The translations under genes and the position numbers were made by a program. Under the pieces are notes generated by a model. It had not been told where the DNA came from and did no database searches. It was given only the letters and a program-made list of their open reading frames with translations. DNA of 64,000 nt from Pantoea endophytica (lineage in GTDB: Bacteria; Pseudomonadota; Gammaproteobacteria; Enterobacterales; Enterobacteriaceae): NCBI RefSeq assembly GCF_002858935.1, contig NZ_PJRT01000007.1, forward strand, positions 236,450-300,449. The letters are read 5' to 3'. Shown here piece by piece: positions 17,380 through 28,239 of the stretch (position 1 is the stretch's first letter; each line of letters begins with the position of its first letter).

Positions 17380-20300
17380 ACCTCACCCGACTGTTTATCT
17401 TCCGTCCGGTTGCCACGCTGCTGCTGACGCTGGCGATCCTGCTGCTGGGCGCGTTGGGCTATCGGCTGCTGCCGGTGGCGCCGCTGCCGCAGGTGGATTT
17501 CCCCACCATTATGGTCAGCGCCAGCCTGGCCGGTGCCAGCCCGGAGACCATGGCGGCTACCGTCGCTACGCCGCTGGAGCGTTCGCTGGGGCAGATTGCC
17601 GGCGTCACCGAGATGACCTCGACCAGTTCGCAGGGATCGACCAGCGTGATTTTGCAGTTTGATCTCGATCGCGACATCAACGGCGCAGCGCGTGACGTGC
17701 AGGCGGCGATCAACGCCGCACGCAGTTTGCTGCCGAGCGCGATGGAGTCGCTGCCGACCTATCGCAAAGCCAATCCATCGGATGCGCCGATTGTGATGCT
17801 GGCGCTAACGTCCGCCACGCGCACACCGGGCGAACTCTACGATCTGGCCGAAAGCAAAATCGAGCAGGCGATGGGCCAAGTGAAAGGCGTGGGCGAAGTG
17901 TCGCTGATGGGCAGCGCCTTACCGGCGGTGCGCATCGATCTGCAGCCGCTGAAGCTGACGCAGTATGGCATCTCGCTGGATACGGTGCGCAGCGCCATCG
18001 CCAACAGCACCAGCAATAAGCCAAAGGGGATTTTGCAGGGCAGCAGCCAGTCGTGGGTGGTGGACAGCAACGGCCAGCTGGATAAAGCCGCGCAGTATCA
18101 GGATCTGATTGTCACGTATAAACAGGGCAAAGCGGTGCGGCTGCATGATGTCGCCACCGTGTATGACTCGGTTGAAGATCAGTATCAGGCCGGTTTCCTC
18201 AATGCCATGCCATCGGTGATGGTGGGCATTAAGCGCCAGGCCGGTGCCAACATGCTCGACACCATTGATGCCATCAAAGCGCAACTGCCGGCGCTGGAAA
18301 AAAATCTGCCCGCCGATACGCAACTGAAAGTGGTGGTGGATCGCTCGCCGACGGTGCGCGCCTCGCTGTATGACACCGAAGAGACGCTGCTGGTGGCGAT
18401 GCTGCTGGTGATCGCCGTGGTGTTTGTGTTTCTGCGTAACGTGCAGGCGGTGATGATCCCGGCGCTGGCGCTGCCGGTCTCGCTGATTGGCACCTGCGCG
18501 GTGATGTATCTGCTGGGTTACAGCCTCGATAACCTGTCGCTGATGGCGCTGATTATCGCCACCGGCTTTGTCGTCGATGACGCGATTGTGGTGCTGGAAA
18601 ACATCACGCGCCATATCGAAGAAGGGCTCAGTCCGCTGCGCGCGGCGCTGCGTGGCGCGCAGGAAGTGAGTTTTACCGTGCTGTCGATGACCATGTCGCT
18701 GATTGCGGTGTTCATCCCGATTCTGCTGATGGGCAGCATCGTCGGACGCTTGTTCCGCGAATTTGCCGTCACGCTGACGGTATCGCTGCTGATTTCGATG
18801 TTTGTCTCGCTGAGCCTGACGCCGATGCTGTGCGCGCGCCTGCTGAAGCCAAAGCCCAAAGTCACACAACGCCCGCATCCGCTGTATCAGTTTATCGAAA
18901 ACCAACTTAACGCATTGCTGGCGGCTTATTCGCGTGGGTTAACCTGGGTGATGGCGCACCAAAAGCTGACGATGTTTAGTCTGGTGCTGACCGTGCTGCT
19001 CAACCTGTTTCTGTTTTCCGTGGTGCAGAAAGGCTTTTTCCCCAATCAGGATACCGGCCTGCTGATGGGCGCGCTGCGTGCCGATCAGAATATCTCCTTC
19101 CAGGCGATGAAGCCGAAAATGCTGCAGTTCACCCACATCATCCAGTCCGATCCGGCGGTGGAGAGCGTGATGTCGTCGATGGGCAGCGGCATGTTCGGCT
19201 CGCGCAACAGCGCCAACTTCTTTGTGCGCCTGAAGGATTTTGACAAGCGCGATGCCACCGCCACCGAAGTGGCGAACCGCCTGAGTATGAAAACCAGCCA
19301 TATTGCCGGCGCGCAGATGTTCCTGATGGCGGCGCAGGATCTGCACATCGGCGGGCGCAGCGCCAACGCCACCTATCAATACAGTTTGCAGGCCGACGAT
19401 CTCGATCTGCTACGTGAGTGGACGCCCAAAGTGCAGGCGGCGCTGGCGGCAATCCCGCAGCTGAATAGCGTCGATTCCGACGCGCAAACCGGCGGTCAGG
19501 AAGTGGTGATTAATATCGATCGTGACCGCGCGAAACGGTTGGGCGTTAACGTGCAGATGCTCGACACCCTGCTGAATAACGCCTTCAGCCAGCGCCAGGT
19601 TGCCACGCTCTATCACACGCTTAATCAGTATCATGTGGTGATGTCGCTGCAGGATAGCTACACGCGCGATCCGGCGATTTTGCAGCAGCTGTATGTGATT
19701 AACGACAGTGGCGATCGCGTGCCGCTCGCCGCATTCGCCAGCTTAAAAGGCGGTAACGCGCCGCTGTCGGTGGCGCATCAGGGCCAATCCGCCACCAGCA
19801 CCGTGGCGTTTAACCTTAACGACGGCGTGTCGCTGGAGCAGGCGCAGGCGCTGATTAAGCAGGCGATGGCGCAGCTTGGTTTGCCCTCCAGTATTCAGGC
19901 CGGTTTTGCCGGCACCGCCGCCGCCTTCGCCCAGCTTACCGCCACCATGCCGTGGCTGATTATCGCGGCGCTGGCGGCGGTGTATATCGTGCTCGGCGTG
20001 CTATATGAGAGTTACATCCACCCGATCACCATTCTCTCAACGCTGCCGTCGGCGGGCGTGGGCGCGCTGCTGTTGCTGCTGCTGACCAACACGCAGCTGA
20101 CGGTGATCGCGCTGATCGGCATCATCCTGCTGATTGGTATCGTGAAAAAGAACGCCATCATGATGATCGACTTTGCGATTCACGCCGAGCGTAGCCAAGG
20201 CATGACGCCGCAGCAGGCGATCACCCAAGCCTGCTTGATGCGTTTCCGGCCGATCATGATGACCACGCTGGCCGCCTTCTTTGGCGCGCTGCCGCTGGCG

Positions 20301-20480
20301 CTGGGCAGCGGCGGCGATGCCGACTTACGTAGCCCGCTCGGGCTGGCGATTGCCGGTGGTTTGGCGCTGAGCCAATTATTAACGCTGTTTACTACGCCGG
20401 TGGTTTATCTCTGGCTCGACCGTTTAAGCCGCGCCACGCAACGTCAGTGGCAGCGGTTGCGTCATGTGGAATCCCGATAG
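17376..20480 (+). CDS. mdtC: MdtC-like RND transporter subunit
   Basis: The 1034-residue partner of MdtB in the heteromeric pump. It begins [19 protein letters not shown] and carries the proton-relay pair in [13 protein letters not shown] and the matching [15 protein letters not shown] in the second half. It starts in the four-base overlap with mdtB and ends at the base before the channel gene. Two different RND subunits in a row with one adaptor is the hallmark of the MdtABC/MuxABC group. The usual role is extrusion of bile salts, novobiocin or plant phenolics; this strain's substrates are unknown. Confidence 0.93.
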   Translation: MNLTRLFIFRPVATLLLTLAILLLGALGYRLLPVAPLPQVDFPTIMVSASLAGASPETMAATVATPLERSLGQIAGVTEMTSTSSQGSTSVILQFDLDRDINGAARDVQAAINAARSLLPSAMESLPTYRKANPSDAPIVMLALTSATRTPGELYDLAESKIEQAMGQVKGVGEVSLMGSALPAVRIDLQPLKLTQYGISLDTVRSAIANSTSNKPKGILQGSSQSWVVDSNGQLDKAAQYQDLIVTYKQGKAVRLHDVATVYDSVEDQYQAGFLNAMPSVMVGIKRQAGANMLDTIDAIKAQLPALEKNLPADTQLKVVVDRSPTVRASLYDTEETLLVAMLLVIAVVFVFLRNVQAVMIPALALPVSLIGTCAVMYLLGYSLDNLSLMALIIATGFVVDDAIVVLENITRHIEEGLSPLRAALRGAQEVSFTVLSMTMSLIAVFIPILLMGSIVGRLFREFAVTLTVSLLISMFVSLSLTPMLCARLLKPKPKVTQRPHPLYQFIENQLNALLAAYSRGLTWVMAHQKLTMFSLVLTVLLNLFLFSVVQKGFFPNQDTGLLMGALRADQNISFQAMKPKMLQFTHIIQSDPAVESVMSSMGSGMFGSRNSANFFVRLKDFDKRDATATEVANRLSMKTSHIAGAQMFLMAAQDLHIGGRSANATYQYSLQADDLDLLREWTPKVQAALAAIPQLNSVDSDAQTGGQEVVINIDRDRAKRLGVNVQMLDTLLNNAFSQRQVATLYHTLNQYHVVMSLQDSYTRDPAILQQLYVINDSGDRVPLAAFASLKGGNAPLSVAHQGQSATSTVAFNLNDGVSLEQAQALIKQAMAQLGLPSSIQAGFAGTAAAFAQLTATMPWLIIAALAAVYIVLGVLYESYIHPITILSTLPSAGVGALLLLLLTNTQLTVIALIGIILLIGIVKKNAIMMIDFAIHAERSQGMTPQQAITQACLMRFRPIMMTTLAAFFGALPLALGSGGDADLRSPLGLAIAGGLALSQLLTLFTTPVVYLWLDRLSRATQRQWQRLRHVESR

Positions 20481-21884
20481 ATGAAAATGTCTCTGAAAAT
20501 TACGCCGTTGCTCACCGTGATGTTGCTGGCGGGCTGCGCGGTTGGCCCCGATTATCAGCGCCCGAGCATGGCGATGCCGAGCCATTTCAAAGAAGCCAAA
20601 GGCTGGACGCAGGCGACGCCGCAGGATGCAAACAGCAAAGGTGAATGGTGGCTGGTGTATCACGATGCCACGCTGGATAGCCTGCTGAAGCAGGTGAGCA
20701 TCTCCAACCAGAACGTTGCCAGCTATGCCGCGCAGTACCGCGAAGCGCAGGCGTTAGTTGGGCAATCACGCGCGGAGTTGTTGCCGTCGGTAAGCTACGA
20801 CGCCAGCAGCACGCGCAGCGGCAGCCGCGCCAGCGCCAGCGGACAACGTAGCGTCAGCAACAGCCATGCCGCCGATCTCAGCGCCAGCTGGGAGCTGGAT
20901 GTGTGGGGCAAACTGCGGCGCACGCTGGAGGAGAACAACGCAAGCGCCGAAGCCAGCAAGGCCGAGCTGGCGAATATCACCTTGAGCGCGCAGTCCGAAC
21001 TGGCGCAGGACTATTTCCAGCTGCGCATCATCGACGAGAAAATCGCGCTCTATCAGCGCAGTATCGCGGCCTATCAACGCTATCTGACGGTGATTGAAAA
21101 CAAATACGCGGCGGGCAGCGAATCACGCGCCACCTTAGCGCAGGCGCAGATGCAGCTGGAGAGCGCCCGCGCCTCGGCGCAGGATTACCAGTGGCAGCGT
21201 GCACAGATGGAGCACGCGATTGCCTTGCTGCTGGGCCGAGCTCCGGCGGATTTCTCCTTGCCGGTGGCGAAGCTGGAGGCCGCGCTGCCCGCGATCCCGA
21301 ACAGCGTGCCGTCGCAACTGTTGCAGCGCCGTCCCGATATCGCCTACGCCGAGCGCAACGTGGCGGCGGCGAATGCGGCGGTCGGCGTGGCGATTGCCGG
21401 TTACTATCCCGATTTGACGCTGAGCGCCAGCGGCGGCGTGAGTTCATCGGCGATCAACAGTTTGTTCTCGCTGCCCAATCGCGTCTGGTCTTTGGGGCCG
21501 GAGCTGAGCGGTACGCTGTTAGATTTCGGCGCCACCTCAGCGAAAGTCGAACAGGCGCGCGCCGCCTATGATGCCAGCGTTGCCAGCTATCGCCAGTCGG
21601 TGCTGACCGGCATGGGCGAAGTGGAGGATTATCTGGTGCAGCTGAATACTTTGCAGGGCGAAATCGCCGCACAACAGCGCGCCACCGACGCGGCGCAGGA
21701 ATCGGCGCGCGTAACGCGCAATCAGTATGATGCCGGAATGATCGACTATCTCGACGTCGCCACCACCGAAAACAGCAGCCTGAGCGCGCAGCAGAGTTTG
21801 CTGTCGCTGCAGAGCACGCAGTGGGTCAGCAGCGTCGGCCTGATCGCCGCGCTGGGCGGTGGCTGGCAGACGGATACGCGGTAA
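20481..21884 (+). CDS. Outer-membrane efflux channel lipoprotein of the MdtABC-like pump (OpmB/NodT type)
   Basis: The 467-residue protein has a lipobox signal (VMLLAGC) and the opening AVGPDYQRPSMAMP. It shows the duplicated channel repeats, with LLQRRPDIAYAERNV and AIAGYYPDLTLSASGG. It starts immediately after the mdtC stop codon. In E. coli the fourth gene is mdtD (an MFS transporter), followed by baeSR, and the pump uses TolC. Here the fourth gene is a dedicated channel, the arrangement of MuxABC-OpmB in Pseudomonas. It is only moderately similar to the channel of the first operon, so the two pumps are not a simple tandem duplication. Confidence 0.9.
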   Translation: MKMSLKITPLLTVMLLAGCAVGPDYQRPSMAMPSHFKEAKGWTQATPQDANSKGEWWLVYHDATLDSLLKQVSISNQNVASYAAQYREAQALVGQSRAELLPSVSYDASSTRSGSRASASGQRSVSNSHAADLSASWELDVWGKLRRTLEENNASAEASKAELANITLSAQSELAQDYFQLRIIDEKIALYQRSIAAYQRYLTVIENKYAAGSESRATLAQAQMQLESARASAQDYQWQRAQMEHAIALLLGRAPADFSLPVAKLEAALPAIPNSVPSQLLQRRPDIAYAERNVAAANAAVGVAIAGYYPDLTLSASGGVSSSAINSLFSLPNRVWSLGPELSGTLLDFGATSAKVEQARAAYDASVASYRQSVLTGMGEVEDYLVQLNTLQGEIAAQQRATDAAQESARVTRNQYDAGMIDYLDVATTENSSLSAQQSLLSLQSTQWVSSVGLIAALGGGWQTDTR

Positions 21885-21889
21885 AACCA

Positions 21890-22442
21890 GGTCGCCATGA
21901 ATGGCGTAATGCTTGTTAGTTAAGAAAGCATTTTTGGTGCGGGCTCTGACACATCTGCTGCGTCGCGGGCCGTCCTCGCGCCGCTAACGCGGTGCCTTCG
22001 GCTTCCACGTCGTGCCGACGGATCGTTCGTGGATCGGCCGTCCTGGCCGCCCCGAACTGCCTCACGCATCCCTGCGTGAGGCTCCTGGCCCAACGTAAAA
22101 GCCTCAGCGCTGCGAATGGCCCTTTGCCGCAGGTGACGCGCCAGCGCCTCTGGCAAATGAGCCCTTTTTAGCAGCACTCACTGAAGCTTCGGAGCAGGCC
22201 GGGGACGCTATTGGGCCGGCAATCCGCAGCGCTGAACGAAGCGAGGAAGCCAGGAGAGCCCGCAGGACGCGGGCGAAAGGCGGAGCCGGGACAAGGAAGT
22301 CCCGTCTCCGCCGGTCCGTCAGGCAAACGAGCGAAGTGAAGGCACCGCGCTAGCGGCGCGAGGACCGCCGGCCCAATAGTGGCCCCGGCCTGCGCACTCA
22401 TCGTTGGCTTAACTGACAAGGATTACGCCATGAATGGCGGCC
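21890..22442. repeat. GC-rich structured non-coding element bounded by inverted REP-type units
   Basis: The 655-base gap before aas holds this element. Its ends are related 21-base units in inverted orientation, GGTCGCCATGAATGGCGTAAT (21890-21910) and its near reverse complement (22422-22442), with 18 of 21 positions alike. Inside, arms 21967-22000 and 22338-22374 are complementary over about 34 bases. Arms 22194-22220 and 22367-22393 are complementary over 27 bases with two mismatches. The two long pairings share bases 22367-22374 and so compete. Local hairpins occur at 22059-22082 (10 bp, loop TCCC), 22258-22274 (6 bp) and 22279-22312 (13 bp with one mismatch). No conserved protein frame or T run is visible. 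It could be a REP-mobilised non-autonomous element or a structured RNA. Confidence 0.6.
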
Positions 22443-22539
22443 CTACGACCGCTATTGCGTTTAAATCACCACGCCACTTGTCGAAAATCCCCAGATCCTG
22501 CATCGTAAGAGCCATTTTTACGATTGCTAAGGAGCTGGC

Positions 22540-24690
22540 ATGCTACTCACTTTTTTCCGTTTCCTGTTCCGCCTGCTGTGGCGTGTGGAACTGCGCGGCG
22601 ACCTCGCGGCACTGCATAAAGAGAAAGTGCTGATCACCCCCAATCACACGTCGTTTCTGGATGGGGTATTACTGGCGCTGTTTCTGCCGATCAAACCGGT
22701 GTTCGCGGTCTATTCGTCGATCAGCGATCAATGGTTTATGCGTCTGCTGAAGCCGATTATCGACTTCGTTCCGCTCGATCCCACCAAGCCGATGTCGATC
22801 AAACATCTGGTGCGCATGATCAATCAGGGCCGTCCGGTGGTGATCTTCCCCGAAGGGCGCATCACCGTGACCGGATCGCTGATGAAGATCTACAGCGGCG
22901 CCGGCTTTGTGGCGGCGAAATCCGGTGCCACCGTGGTGCCGATGCGTATCGAAGGCGCGGAATATACGCCGTTTGGTCGTCTGGCGGGCGTGTTTAAACG
23001 GCGCCTGTTCCCGCGCATCACCTTAACGGTGCTGCCGCCAACGGTAATCCCAATGCCTGAAGCCAAACGCGCGCGCGATCGCCGCACGCTGGCGGGCGAG
23101 CACCTGCATCATGTGATGATGGAAGCCCGCATGGCAGTGCGTCCGCGTGAGACGCTGTTCGAGGCTTTCCTCAATGCGCGTCAGCGTTATGGCGCGATGA
23201 AGCCGTGCATCGAAGACGTCAACTTCAAACCGGATAGCTATACCGGTTTGCTGAAGAAAGCGCTTGGCGTGGGCCGCATTCTGGAGCGCTACAGCCAGCA
23301 AGGTGAATACGTCGGTCTGCTGCTGCCGAACGCCACGGTGACAGCGGCGGCGATTCTCGGTGCCTCGCTGCGCGGGCGCATTCCGGCGATGCTCAACTAC
23401 ACCGCAGGCGTGAATGGCATGCGTGCGGCGTTGACCGCATCGCAGGTGAAAACCGTGTTTACCTCGCGGCAGTTCCTCGAAAAAGGCAACCTGTGGCACT
23501 TGCCGCAGGGACTCAGCGAAGTGCAGTGGATCTATCTGGAAGATCTGAAAGATACCGTTACGCTGCAGGACAAGTTGTGGATTGTGGCGCATCTGCTGAT
23601 GCCGCGCCGTGCGCTGGTGGCGCAGCAGCCGGAAGATGCGGCGATGGTGCTGTTTACCTCCGGTTCGGAAGGCCATCCCAAAGGTGTGGTGCACTCGCAT
23701 AAAAGTCTGTTGGCGAACGTTGAGCAGATTCGTACCGTGGCGGATTTCACCCCGCGTGACCGCTTTATGTCGGCGCTGCCGCTGTTCCATGCTTTCGGTT
23801 TAACCGTTGGCCTGTTTACCCCGTTGCTGACCGGCGCGCAGGTGTTTCTCTATCCGAGCCCGCTGCATTACCGCATCGTGCCGGAGCTGGTTTACGACCG
23901 TAACTGCACCGTGCTGTTTGGTACCTCAACCTTCCTTGGCAACTATGCGCGTTTCGCCAGCCCGTACGATTTTGCGCGTCTGCGCTATGTGGTGGCGGGC
24001 GCGGAGAAACTGCAGGAAGCGACGCGTCAGATCTACATGGAAAAATACGGCATCCGTATTCTCGAAGGCTACGGCGTGACGGAGTGCGCGCCGGTGGTGG
24101 CGATCAACGTGCCGATGGCGGCAAAAAATCACACCGTGGGCCGCATTCTGCCGGGCATGGATTCGCGTCTGATTTCGGTGCCGGGCATTGAGCAGGGCGG
24201 TCGCCTGCAGCTGCGCGGTCCGAACGTGATGAACGGGTATCTGCGCGTGGAAAATCCAGGCGTGCTGGAAGTCCCGGTCGCCGATAACGGCGAAGGCGAG
24301 ATGGAAGCGGGCTGGTACGACACCGGCGATATCGTCAGCTTTGATGAAGGCGGTTTCTGCCAGATTCAGGGCCGTGCGAAACGCTTCGCCAAAATTGCCG
24401 GTGAGATGGTGTCGCTGGAGATTGTGGAGCAGATTGCGCTGAAAGCCTCTAACGAGAAGCAGCATGCGGCGTCGCTGCGTCCGGACGGTAATCGAGGCGA
24501 AGCGTTGGTGCTGTTTACTACCGACAGCGAGTTGGGCCGCGACACGCTGCTGAAAGCGGCGCGTGAAATTGGCGCGCCGGAACTGGCGGTGCCGCGCGAT
24601 ATCCGCGTGATGAAACAGCTACCGATGCTGGGTAGCGGCAAACCGGACTATGTCAGCCTGAAGCAGCTGGCGGAAGAGGAGCAGGCATGA
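22540..24690 (+). CDS. aas: Bifunctional 2-acylglycerophosphoethanolamine acyltransferase / acyl-ACP synthetase
   Basis: The 716-residue inner-membrane enzyme (719 in E. coli) re-acylates lysophosphatidylethanolamine. The N-terminal PlsC-like domain has NHTSFLDG (HX4D) and FPEGRIT. The C-terminal AMP-forming domain has [28 protein letters not shown] and YDTGDIV, and makes the acyl-ACP donor. AAGGAG stands a few bases before the ATG. It overlaps lplT by four bases; the two proteins work together, LplT flipping the lysolipid inward. In E. coli omrA/omrB lie directly beside this gene; here about 19.5 kb of accessory DNA separates them. Confidence 0.96.
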   Translation: MLLTFFRFLFRLLWRVELRGDLAALHKEKVLITPNHTSFLDGVLLALFLPIKPVFAVYSSISDQWFMRLLKPIIDFVPLDPTKPMSIKHLVRMINQGRPVVIFPEGRITVTGSLMKIYSGAGFVAAKSGATVVPMRIEGAEYTPFGRLAGVFKRRLFPRITLTVLPPTVIPMPEAKRARDRRTLAGEHLHHVMMEARMAVRPRETLFEAFLNARQRYGAMKPCIEDVNFKPDSYTGLLKKALGVGRILERYSQQGEYVGLLLPNATVTAAAILGASLRGRIPAMLNYTAGVNGMRAALTASQVKTVFTSRQFLEKGNLWHLPQGLSEVQWIYLEDLKDTVTLQDKLWIVAHLLMPRRALVAQQPEDAAMVLFTSGSEGHPKGVVHSHKSLLANVEQIRTVADFTPRDRFMSALPLFHAFGLTVGLFTPLLTGAQVFLYPSPLHYRIVPELVYDRNCTVLFGTSTFLGNYARFASPYDFARLRYVVAGAEKLQEATRQIYMEKYGIRILEGYGVTECAPVVAINVPMAAKNHTVGRILPGMDSRLISVPGIEQGGRLQLRGPNVMNGYLRVENPGVLEVPVADNGEGEMEAGWYDTGDIVSFDEGGFCQIQGRAKRFAKIAGEMVSLEIVEQIALKASNEKQHAASLRPDGNRGEALVLFTTDSELGRDTLLKAAREIGAPELAVPRDIRVMKQLPMLGSGKPDYVSLKQLAEEEQA

Positions 24691-25877
24691 GCCAGGCGTT
24701 AAATAACGATGCACCGCTGTTATCGCGCAACATGCTGGCGGTGATTGTGGCGCAGTTCTTCTCGGCATTTGGCGACAACGCGCTGTTGTTTGTGACGCTG
24801 GCGGTGCTGAAAAATCAGTTCTATCCGGACTGGAGTCAGCCGATCCTGCAAATGCTGTTTGTGGCCACTTACATTCTGCTCGCGCCGTTCGTGGGCCAGA
24901 TGGCGGATAGCTTTGCCAAAGGTCGGGTAATGATGTTCGCTAACAGTCTTAAGCTGCTCGGCGCGCTGGTTATCTGTTTCGGCTTCAATCCGTTCCTCGG
25001 CTATACGCTGGTGGGGATTGGCGCGGCATCCTATTCGCCAGCCAAGTACGGCATCCTGATGGAGATCACCAGCGGTGAACGCCTGGTCAAAGCCAACGGC
25101 TTAATGGAAGGTTCGACCATTGCGGCGATTCTGCTGGGTTCGGTGGCGGGCGGTATTCTGGCGGACTGGAACCTGGTCGCCGCGCTGGTGGTGTGTGCCA
25201 TGACCTATGCGATGGCGGTGGTGGCGAACATCTTTATTCCGCGCCTGACGGCAGCGCGTCCCGGTCAGAGCTGGCATTTTGGCGCCATGCTGCGCAGTTT
25301 CATCGCGGCCACTAAGCTGCTGTGGCGCAACGGCGAAACGCGCTTCTCGCTGCTCGGCACCAGCTTGTTCTGGGGCGCGGGCGTGACGCTGCGTTTCCTG
25401 CTGGTGCTGTGGGTGCCGGTGGCGCTCGGCATCAGCGATAACAAAACCCCGACCACGCTGAATGCCATGGTGGCGATTGGCATCGTGATTGGTGCGGCAG
25501 CGGCAGCGAAGCTGGTGACGCTGCAAACCGTGCGTCGCTGCATGCCAGCCGGTGTGCTGATTGGCGTGATGGTTGTGGTGTTCGCGTTGCAAACCAGCTT
25601 GCTCAATGCCTATCTGGTTTTGATGCTGATTGGTGCGCTGGGTGGTTTCTTCGTGGTACCGCTCAATGCGCTGCTGCAGGAGCGCGGCAAGGCGTCCGTG
25701 GGTTCGGGCAACGCGATTGCGGTGCAAAATCTCGGTGAGAATACCGCGATGCTGCTGATGCTGGGATTGTATACCGTGGCGATTAAGCTGGGCGCGCCTG
25801 CGGTGGCGACCGGCGTCGGATTCGGCGCGATTTTCGCCGTGGCGATTGCGGTGTTGTGGTGGAAAGCGCGGAAGTAA
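24687..25877 (+). CDS. lplT: Lysophospholipid transporter
   Basis: A 396-residue MFS-type protein with about 12 hydrophobic segments. It flips lysophosphatidylethanolamine and lysophosphatidylglycerol across the inner membrane so that Aas can re-acylate them. The opening with [19 protein letters not shown] and the [15 protein letters not shown] loop are characteristic. It is translationally coupled to aas through ATGA, and a terminator follows at 25925. Confidence 0.95.
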   Translation: MSQALNNDAPLLSRNMLAVIVAQFFSAFGDNALLFVTLAVLKNQFYPDWSQPILQMLFVATYILLAPFVGQMADSFAKGRVMMFANSLKLLGALVICFGFNPFLGYTLVGIGAASYSPAKYGILMEITSGERLVKANGLMEGSTIAAILLGSVAGGILADWNLVAALVVCAMTYAMAVVANIFIPRLTAARPGQSWHFGAMLRSFIAATKLLWRNGETRFSLLGTSLFWGAGVTLRFLLVLWVPVALGISDNKTPTTLNAMVAIGIVIGAAAAAKLVTLQTVRRCMPAGVLIGVMVVVFALQTSLLNAYLVLMLIGALGGFFVVPLNALLQERGKASVGSGNAIAVQNLGENTAMLLMLGLYTVAIKLGAPAVATGVGFGAIFAVAIAVLWWKARK

Positions 25878-25891
25878 CAAAAGCATAGCGT

Positions 25892-25985
25892 CGTAGCGGG
25901 GCAATGTATTGCGCAATGGCGAATGCCGCACAAGTGGAAAAATGTGCGGCGTTTTTAAAGCGCGCGATAAATCGCGCCGCTACGG
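25892..25985. repeat. BIME-like pair of REP palindromes (family A) enclosing a terminator
   Basis: Two inverted units, CGTAGCGGGGCAATGTATTG (from 25892) and GCGATAAATCGCGCCGCTAC (to about 25983), flank the lplT terminator in the convergent lplT/tas gap. The same family occurs at 47148-47228 and 57764-57806. Confidence 0.7.
25925..25956 (+). terminator. Rho-independent terminator of aas-lplT
   Basis: GCCGCAC (25925-25931), 12-base loop, GTGCGGC (25944-25950), then G and five T (25952-25956). It sits between the two REP units. Confidence 0.8.
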
Positions 25986-25996
25986 TGTGGTGCGAT

Positions 25997-27037
25997 TTAT
26001 GGCGCTGGATAGGTAAACTGGCGATGAATCGCTTCCAGTTCCTCTAACACCTCGGCATTCAGCGTCAGATTGAAACTCTCAACGTTAATCTTCAGCTGCT
26101 CCAGCGTGGTGGCGCCCAGCAAGGTGCTGGCGACAAACGGCTGTTGACGCACATACGCCAGCGCCATCTGCGACGGATCCATATTGTGTTTCTGCGCCAG
26201 CCAAACATAGGCTGCAATCGCCTGCTGAGACTGATCGCCGCTGTAGCGGGTAAAGCGGCTAAACAGCGTATTGCGCGCACCGGCGGGTTTCGCACCGTTC
26301 AGGTATTTGCCACTCAACGTACCAAACGCCAGGCTGGAGTACGCCAGCAACTCGACGCCTTCATGCTGGCTGATCTCCGCTAAACCAACCTCAAAACTGC
26401 GGTTCAGCAGGCTGTACGGGTTCTGGATGGTGACGATACGCGGCAGCTCATGCTTTTCAGCCAACTGCAGATAACGCATCACGCCCCACGCAGTTTCGTT
26501 CGACACGCCAATGTAGCGAATCTTACCGGCGCGCACCTGTTCGGTCAGCGCTTCCAGCGTCTCCAGCAGCGTCACCGGCACGCTGGAATCGGTGTATTGA
26601 TAACCCAGCTTGCCGAAGTAGTTGGTCTGACGCTGCGGCCAGTGCAGCTGATAGAGATCGAGATAATCGGTGTTCAGACGTTTCAGGCTGGCATCCAGCG
26701 CTTCGCGGATGTTTTTGCGATCCAGCGCCTGGTTCGGGCGAATCGAGGCATCCGCGCCGCGTACCGGACCTGCTACTTTGCTGGCGAGGATGATTTTGTC
26801 ACGGCTGCCGCGCTTCTTCAGCCAGCTACCAATGTATTGTTCGGTTAATCCCTGGGTTTCCGGGCGCGGCGGCACCGGATACATTTCTGCGGTATCAATC
26901 AGGTTGATGCCACTGCTAACCGCGTAATCAAGTTGTGCGTGGGCGTCGGCTTCGCTGTTCTGCTCACCAAACGTCATGGTTCCAAGCCCCAGCTGACTCA
27001 CTTCCAGCGTGCTATGGGGAATACGGTGATAGTGCAT
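25997..27037 (-). CDS. tas: Aldo-keto reductase Tas
   Basis: The 346-residue NADP(H)-dependent aldo-keto reductase has the same length as E. coli Tas, which suppresses tyrosine auxotrophy under starvation; its natural substrate is not firmly known. The AKR barrel is visible: the catalytic-tetrad region around NLIDTAEMYP, ILASKVAGPV, and the cofactor segment STLLGATTLEQLK. The start MHYHRIPHSTLEVSQLG at 27037 is chosen over longer upstream frames because AAGGA lies just before it and it matches the family's N-terminus. The gene is transcribed towards lplT. Confidence 0.93.
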   Translation of the reverse strand: MHYHRIPHSTLEVSQLGLGTMTFGEQNSEADAHAQLDYAVSSGINLIDTAEMYPVPPRPETQGLTEQYIGSWLKKRGSRDKIILASKVAGPVRGADASIRPNQALDRKNIREALDASLKRLNTDYLDLYQLHWPQRQTNYFGKLGYQYTDSSVPVTLLETLEALTEQVRAGKIRYIGVSNETAWGVMRYLQLAEKHELPRIVTIQNPYSLLNRSFEVGLAEISQHEGVELLAYSSLAFGTLSGKYLNGAKPAGARNTLFSRFTRYSGDQSQQAIAAYVWLAQKHNMDPSQMALAYVRQQPFVASTLLGATTLEQLKINVESFNLTLNAEVLEELEAIHRQFTYPAP

Positions 27038-27181
27038 GTGCCGGCATCCTTTTTTCATTATGAAAGGGAATGTTGTGTCCTTTGGGACTATAGCGTGTGA
27101 AGCGGCGCGGAAGGAAGAGGGGAAAGTTCGGGAAATCGCCTGCACAAGGGGAAAACGCGTGCAGGCAGGGCAATTTGGCAC

Positions 27182-27400
27182 TTAACGCTCAATGATGGTT
27201 GAAACCTCGTCACCATTGATCTGCATCTGATGGCCTTGCTCATCGGTGTACTGTACCAATCCGGTCTCTTTATCGATGGCGGGTTTGCCATCTGTCATAA
27301 TCATGCGGCCATCTTTGGTCGCCATGACGTAATCACTGCTACAACCACTCAATAACAGCGTCACCAAGGTTAAACCTACTGCACTCACCAACCCTTTCAT
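27182..27400 (-). CDS. ygdR: Small lipoprotein YgdR (DUF903)
   Basis: A 72-residue lipoprotein with signal peptide, lipobox LLLSGC and a mature DUF903 domain: [20 protein letters not shown], then [16 protein letters not shown]. The function is unknown; the fold is a small SH3-like barrel. A paralogue, YgdI, is encoded at 54519. An AAGGAG ribosome-binding site precedes the start. In E. coli ygdQ lies between mutH and ygdR; here the two genes are only 104 bases apart and ygdQ is missing. Confidence 0.92.
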   Translation of the reverse strand: MKGLVSAVGLTLVTLLLSGCSSDYVMATKDGRMIMTDGKPAIDKETGLVQYTDEQGHQMQINGDEVSTIIER

Positions 27401-27504
27401 TCTTATCTCCTTCTCGCGACTTCAACAGCAAAAGTGTAGTAATAAATGCTTTCGTCGTTAGGAGTAATCGCATCATTCCTAAAATTATCGGCAGCAATAT
27501 GCAT

Positions 27505-28191
27505 TTACAGTAAAAAATGTCGCGCCAAAAGCGGACCGGTGAAGCTCTTCTTCAGATAAAAGCCGCGCGGCAGCGTCATGATCGGCTCGCCGTGTTCGCC
27601 AATCGCTTCGGTCAACGCTTTGCTATTAGCGGCTTTAGGGCGGATTTGCAGCCAGGCACCGTGCCGTGCGGTGATGCGCTCCACCTGACCGAGCACAATC
27701 ATGTCCATTAACTCTTCCCAGTCTTCGCGCAGCTGTTGCTCCTCTTCTGCACTCGGATGCCACAGCAGCGGCGAACCGACGCGGCGCTCGGCCAGCGGCA
27801 AAGCACGATCGCCTTCGATCGGGATCCACAGCACCCGCGCCAGTTTGTGCCGCACATGACTGGTTTGCCAGGTTACGCCGCTATTACCGGTTAACGGCGC
27901 GACGCACACGAAGGTGGTCTCCAGCGGTTTGCCCTGCGCATCTACCGGAATCGTTTTCAGCTCAATGCCGAGATGGGCGAAATCCTGCTCGGCTTTGCTG
28001 CCAGCGCTGGCACCCAAATGCAGCTCTAACAGCATGCCAACCCAGCCTTTATCGCGTTTCAAATCTGCCGGAATCGGCAGGTTAATCTGCCCCGCCAGCG
28101 CGGCAAAGGTTTGTCCCGCCAGCTGCTGTGCGCGCTGCAGTAATTCCGCTTCGTTTTCAGGTGGCGATGGCAATAACGGTGAGAAGTGCAT
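27505..28191 (-). CDS. mutH: DNA mismatch repair endonuclease MutH
   Basis: The 228-residue enzyme nicks the unmethylated strand at hemimethylated GATC sites when activated by MutS and MutL. The catalytic residues keep the E. coli numbering: D70, E77 and K79 in [12 protein letters not shown]. The DNA-contact segment GSPLLW and the C-terminal [10 protein letters not shown] are also conserved. It is transcribed away from rppH. The shared 682-base upstream region is the DARS2-like locus. Confidence 0.97.
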   Translation of the reverse strand: MHFSPLLPSPPENEAELLQRAQQLAGQTFAALAGQINLPIPADLKRDKGWVGMLLELHLGASAGSKAEQDFAHLGIELKTIPVDAQGKPLETTFVCVAPLTGNSGVTWQTSHVRHKLARVLWIPIEGDRALPLAERRVGSPLLWHPSAEEEQQLREDWEELMDMIVLGQVERITARHGAWLQIRPKAANSKALTEAIGEHGEPIMTLPRGFYLKKSFTGPLLARHFLL

Positions 28192-28239
28192 GCTAAAACC
28201 TACATTGGTTAAAGAGTGAACAGTAAACGCGAGCCGGGT

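Noticed and set aside
21920..22419. Two minus-strand open frames (85 and 83 codons) in the structured element
   Set aside because: Their composition follows the palindromes, with Arg/Ala/Pro-rich low-information peptides and no ribosome-binding site. They look like by-products of the GC-rich repeats.
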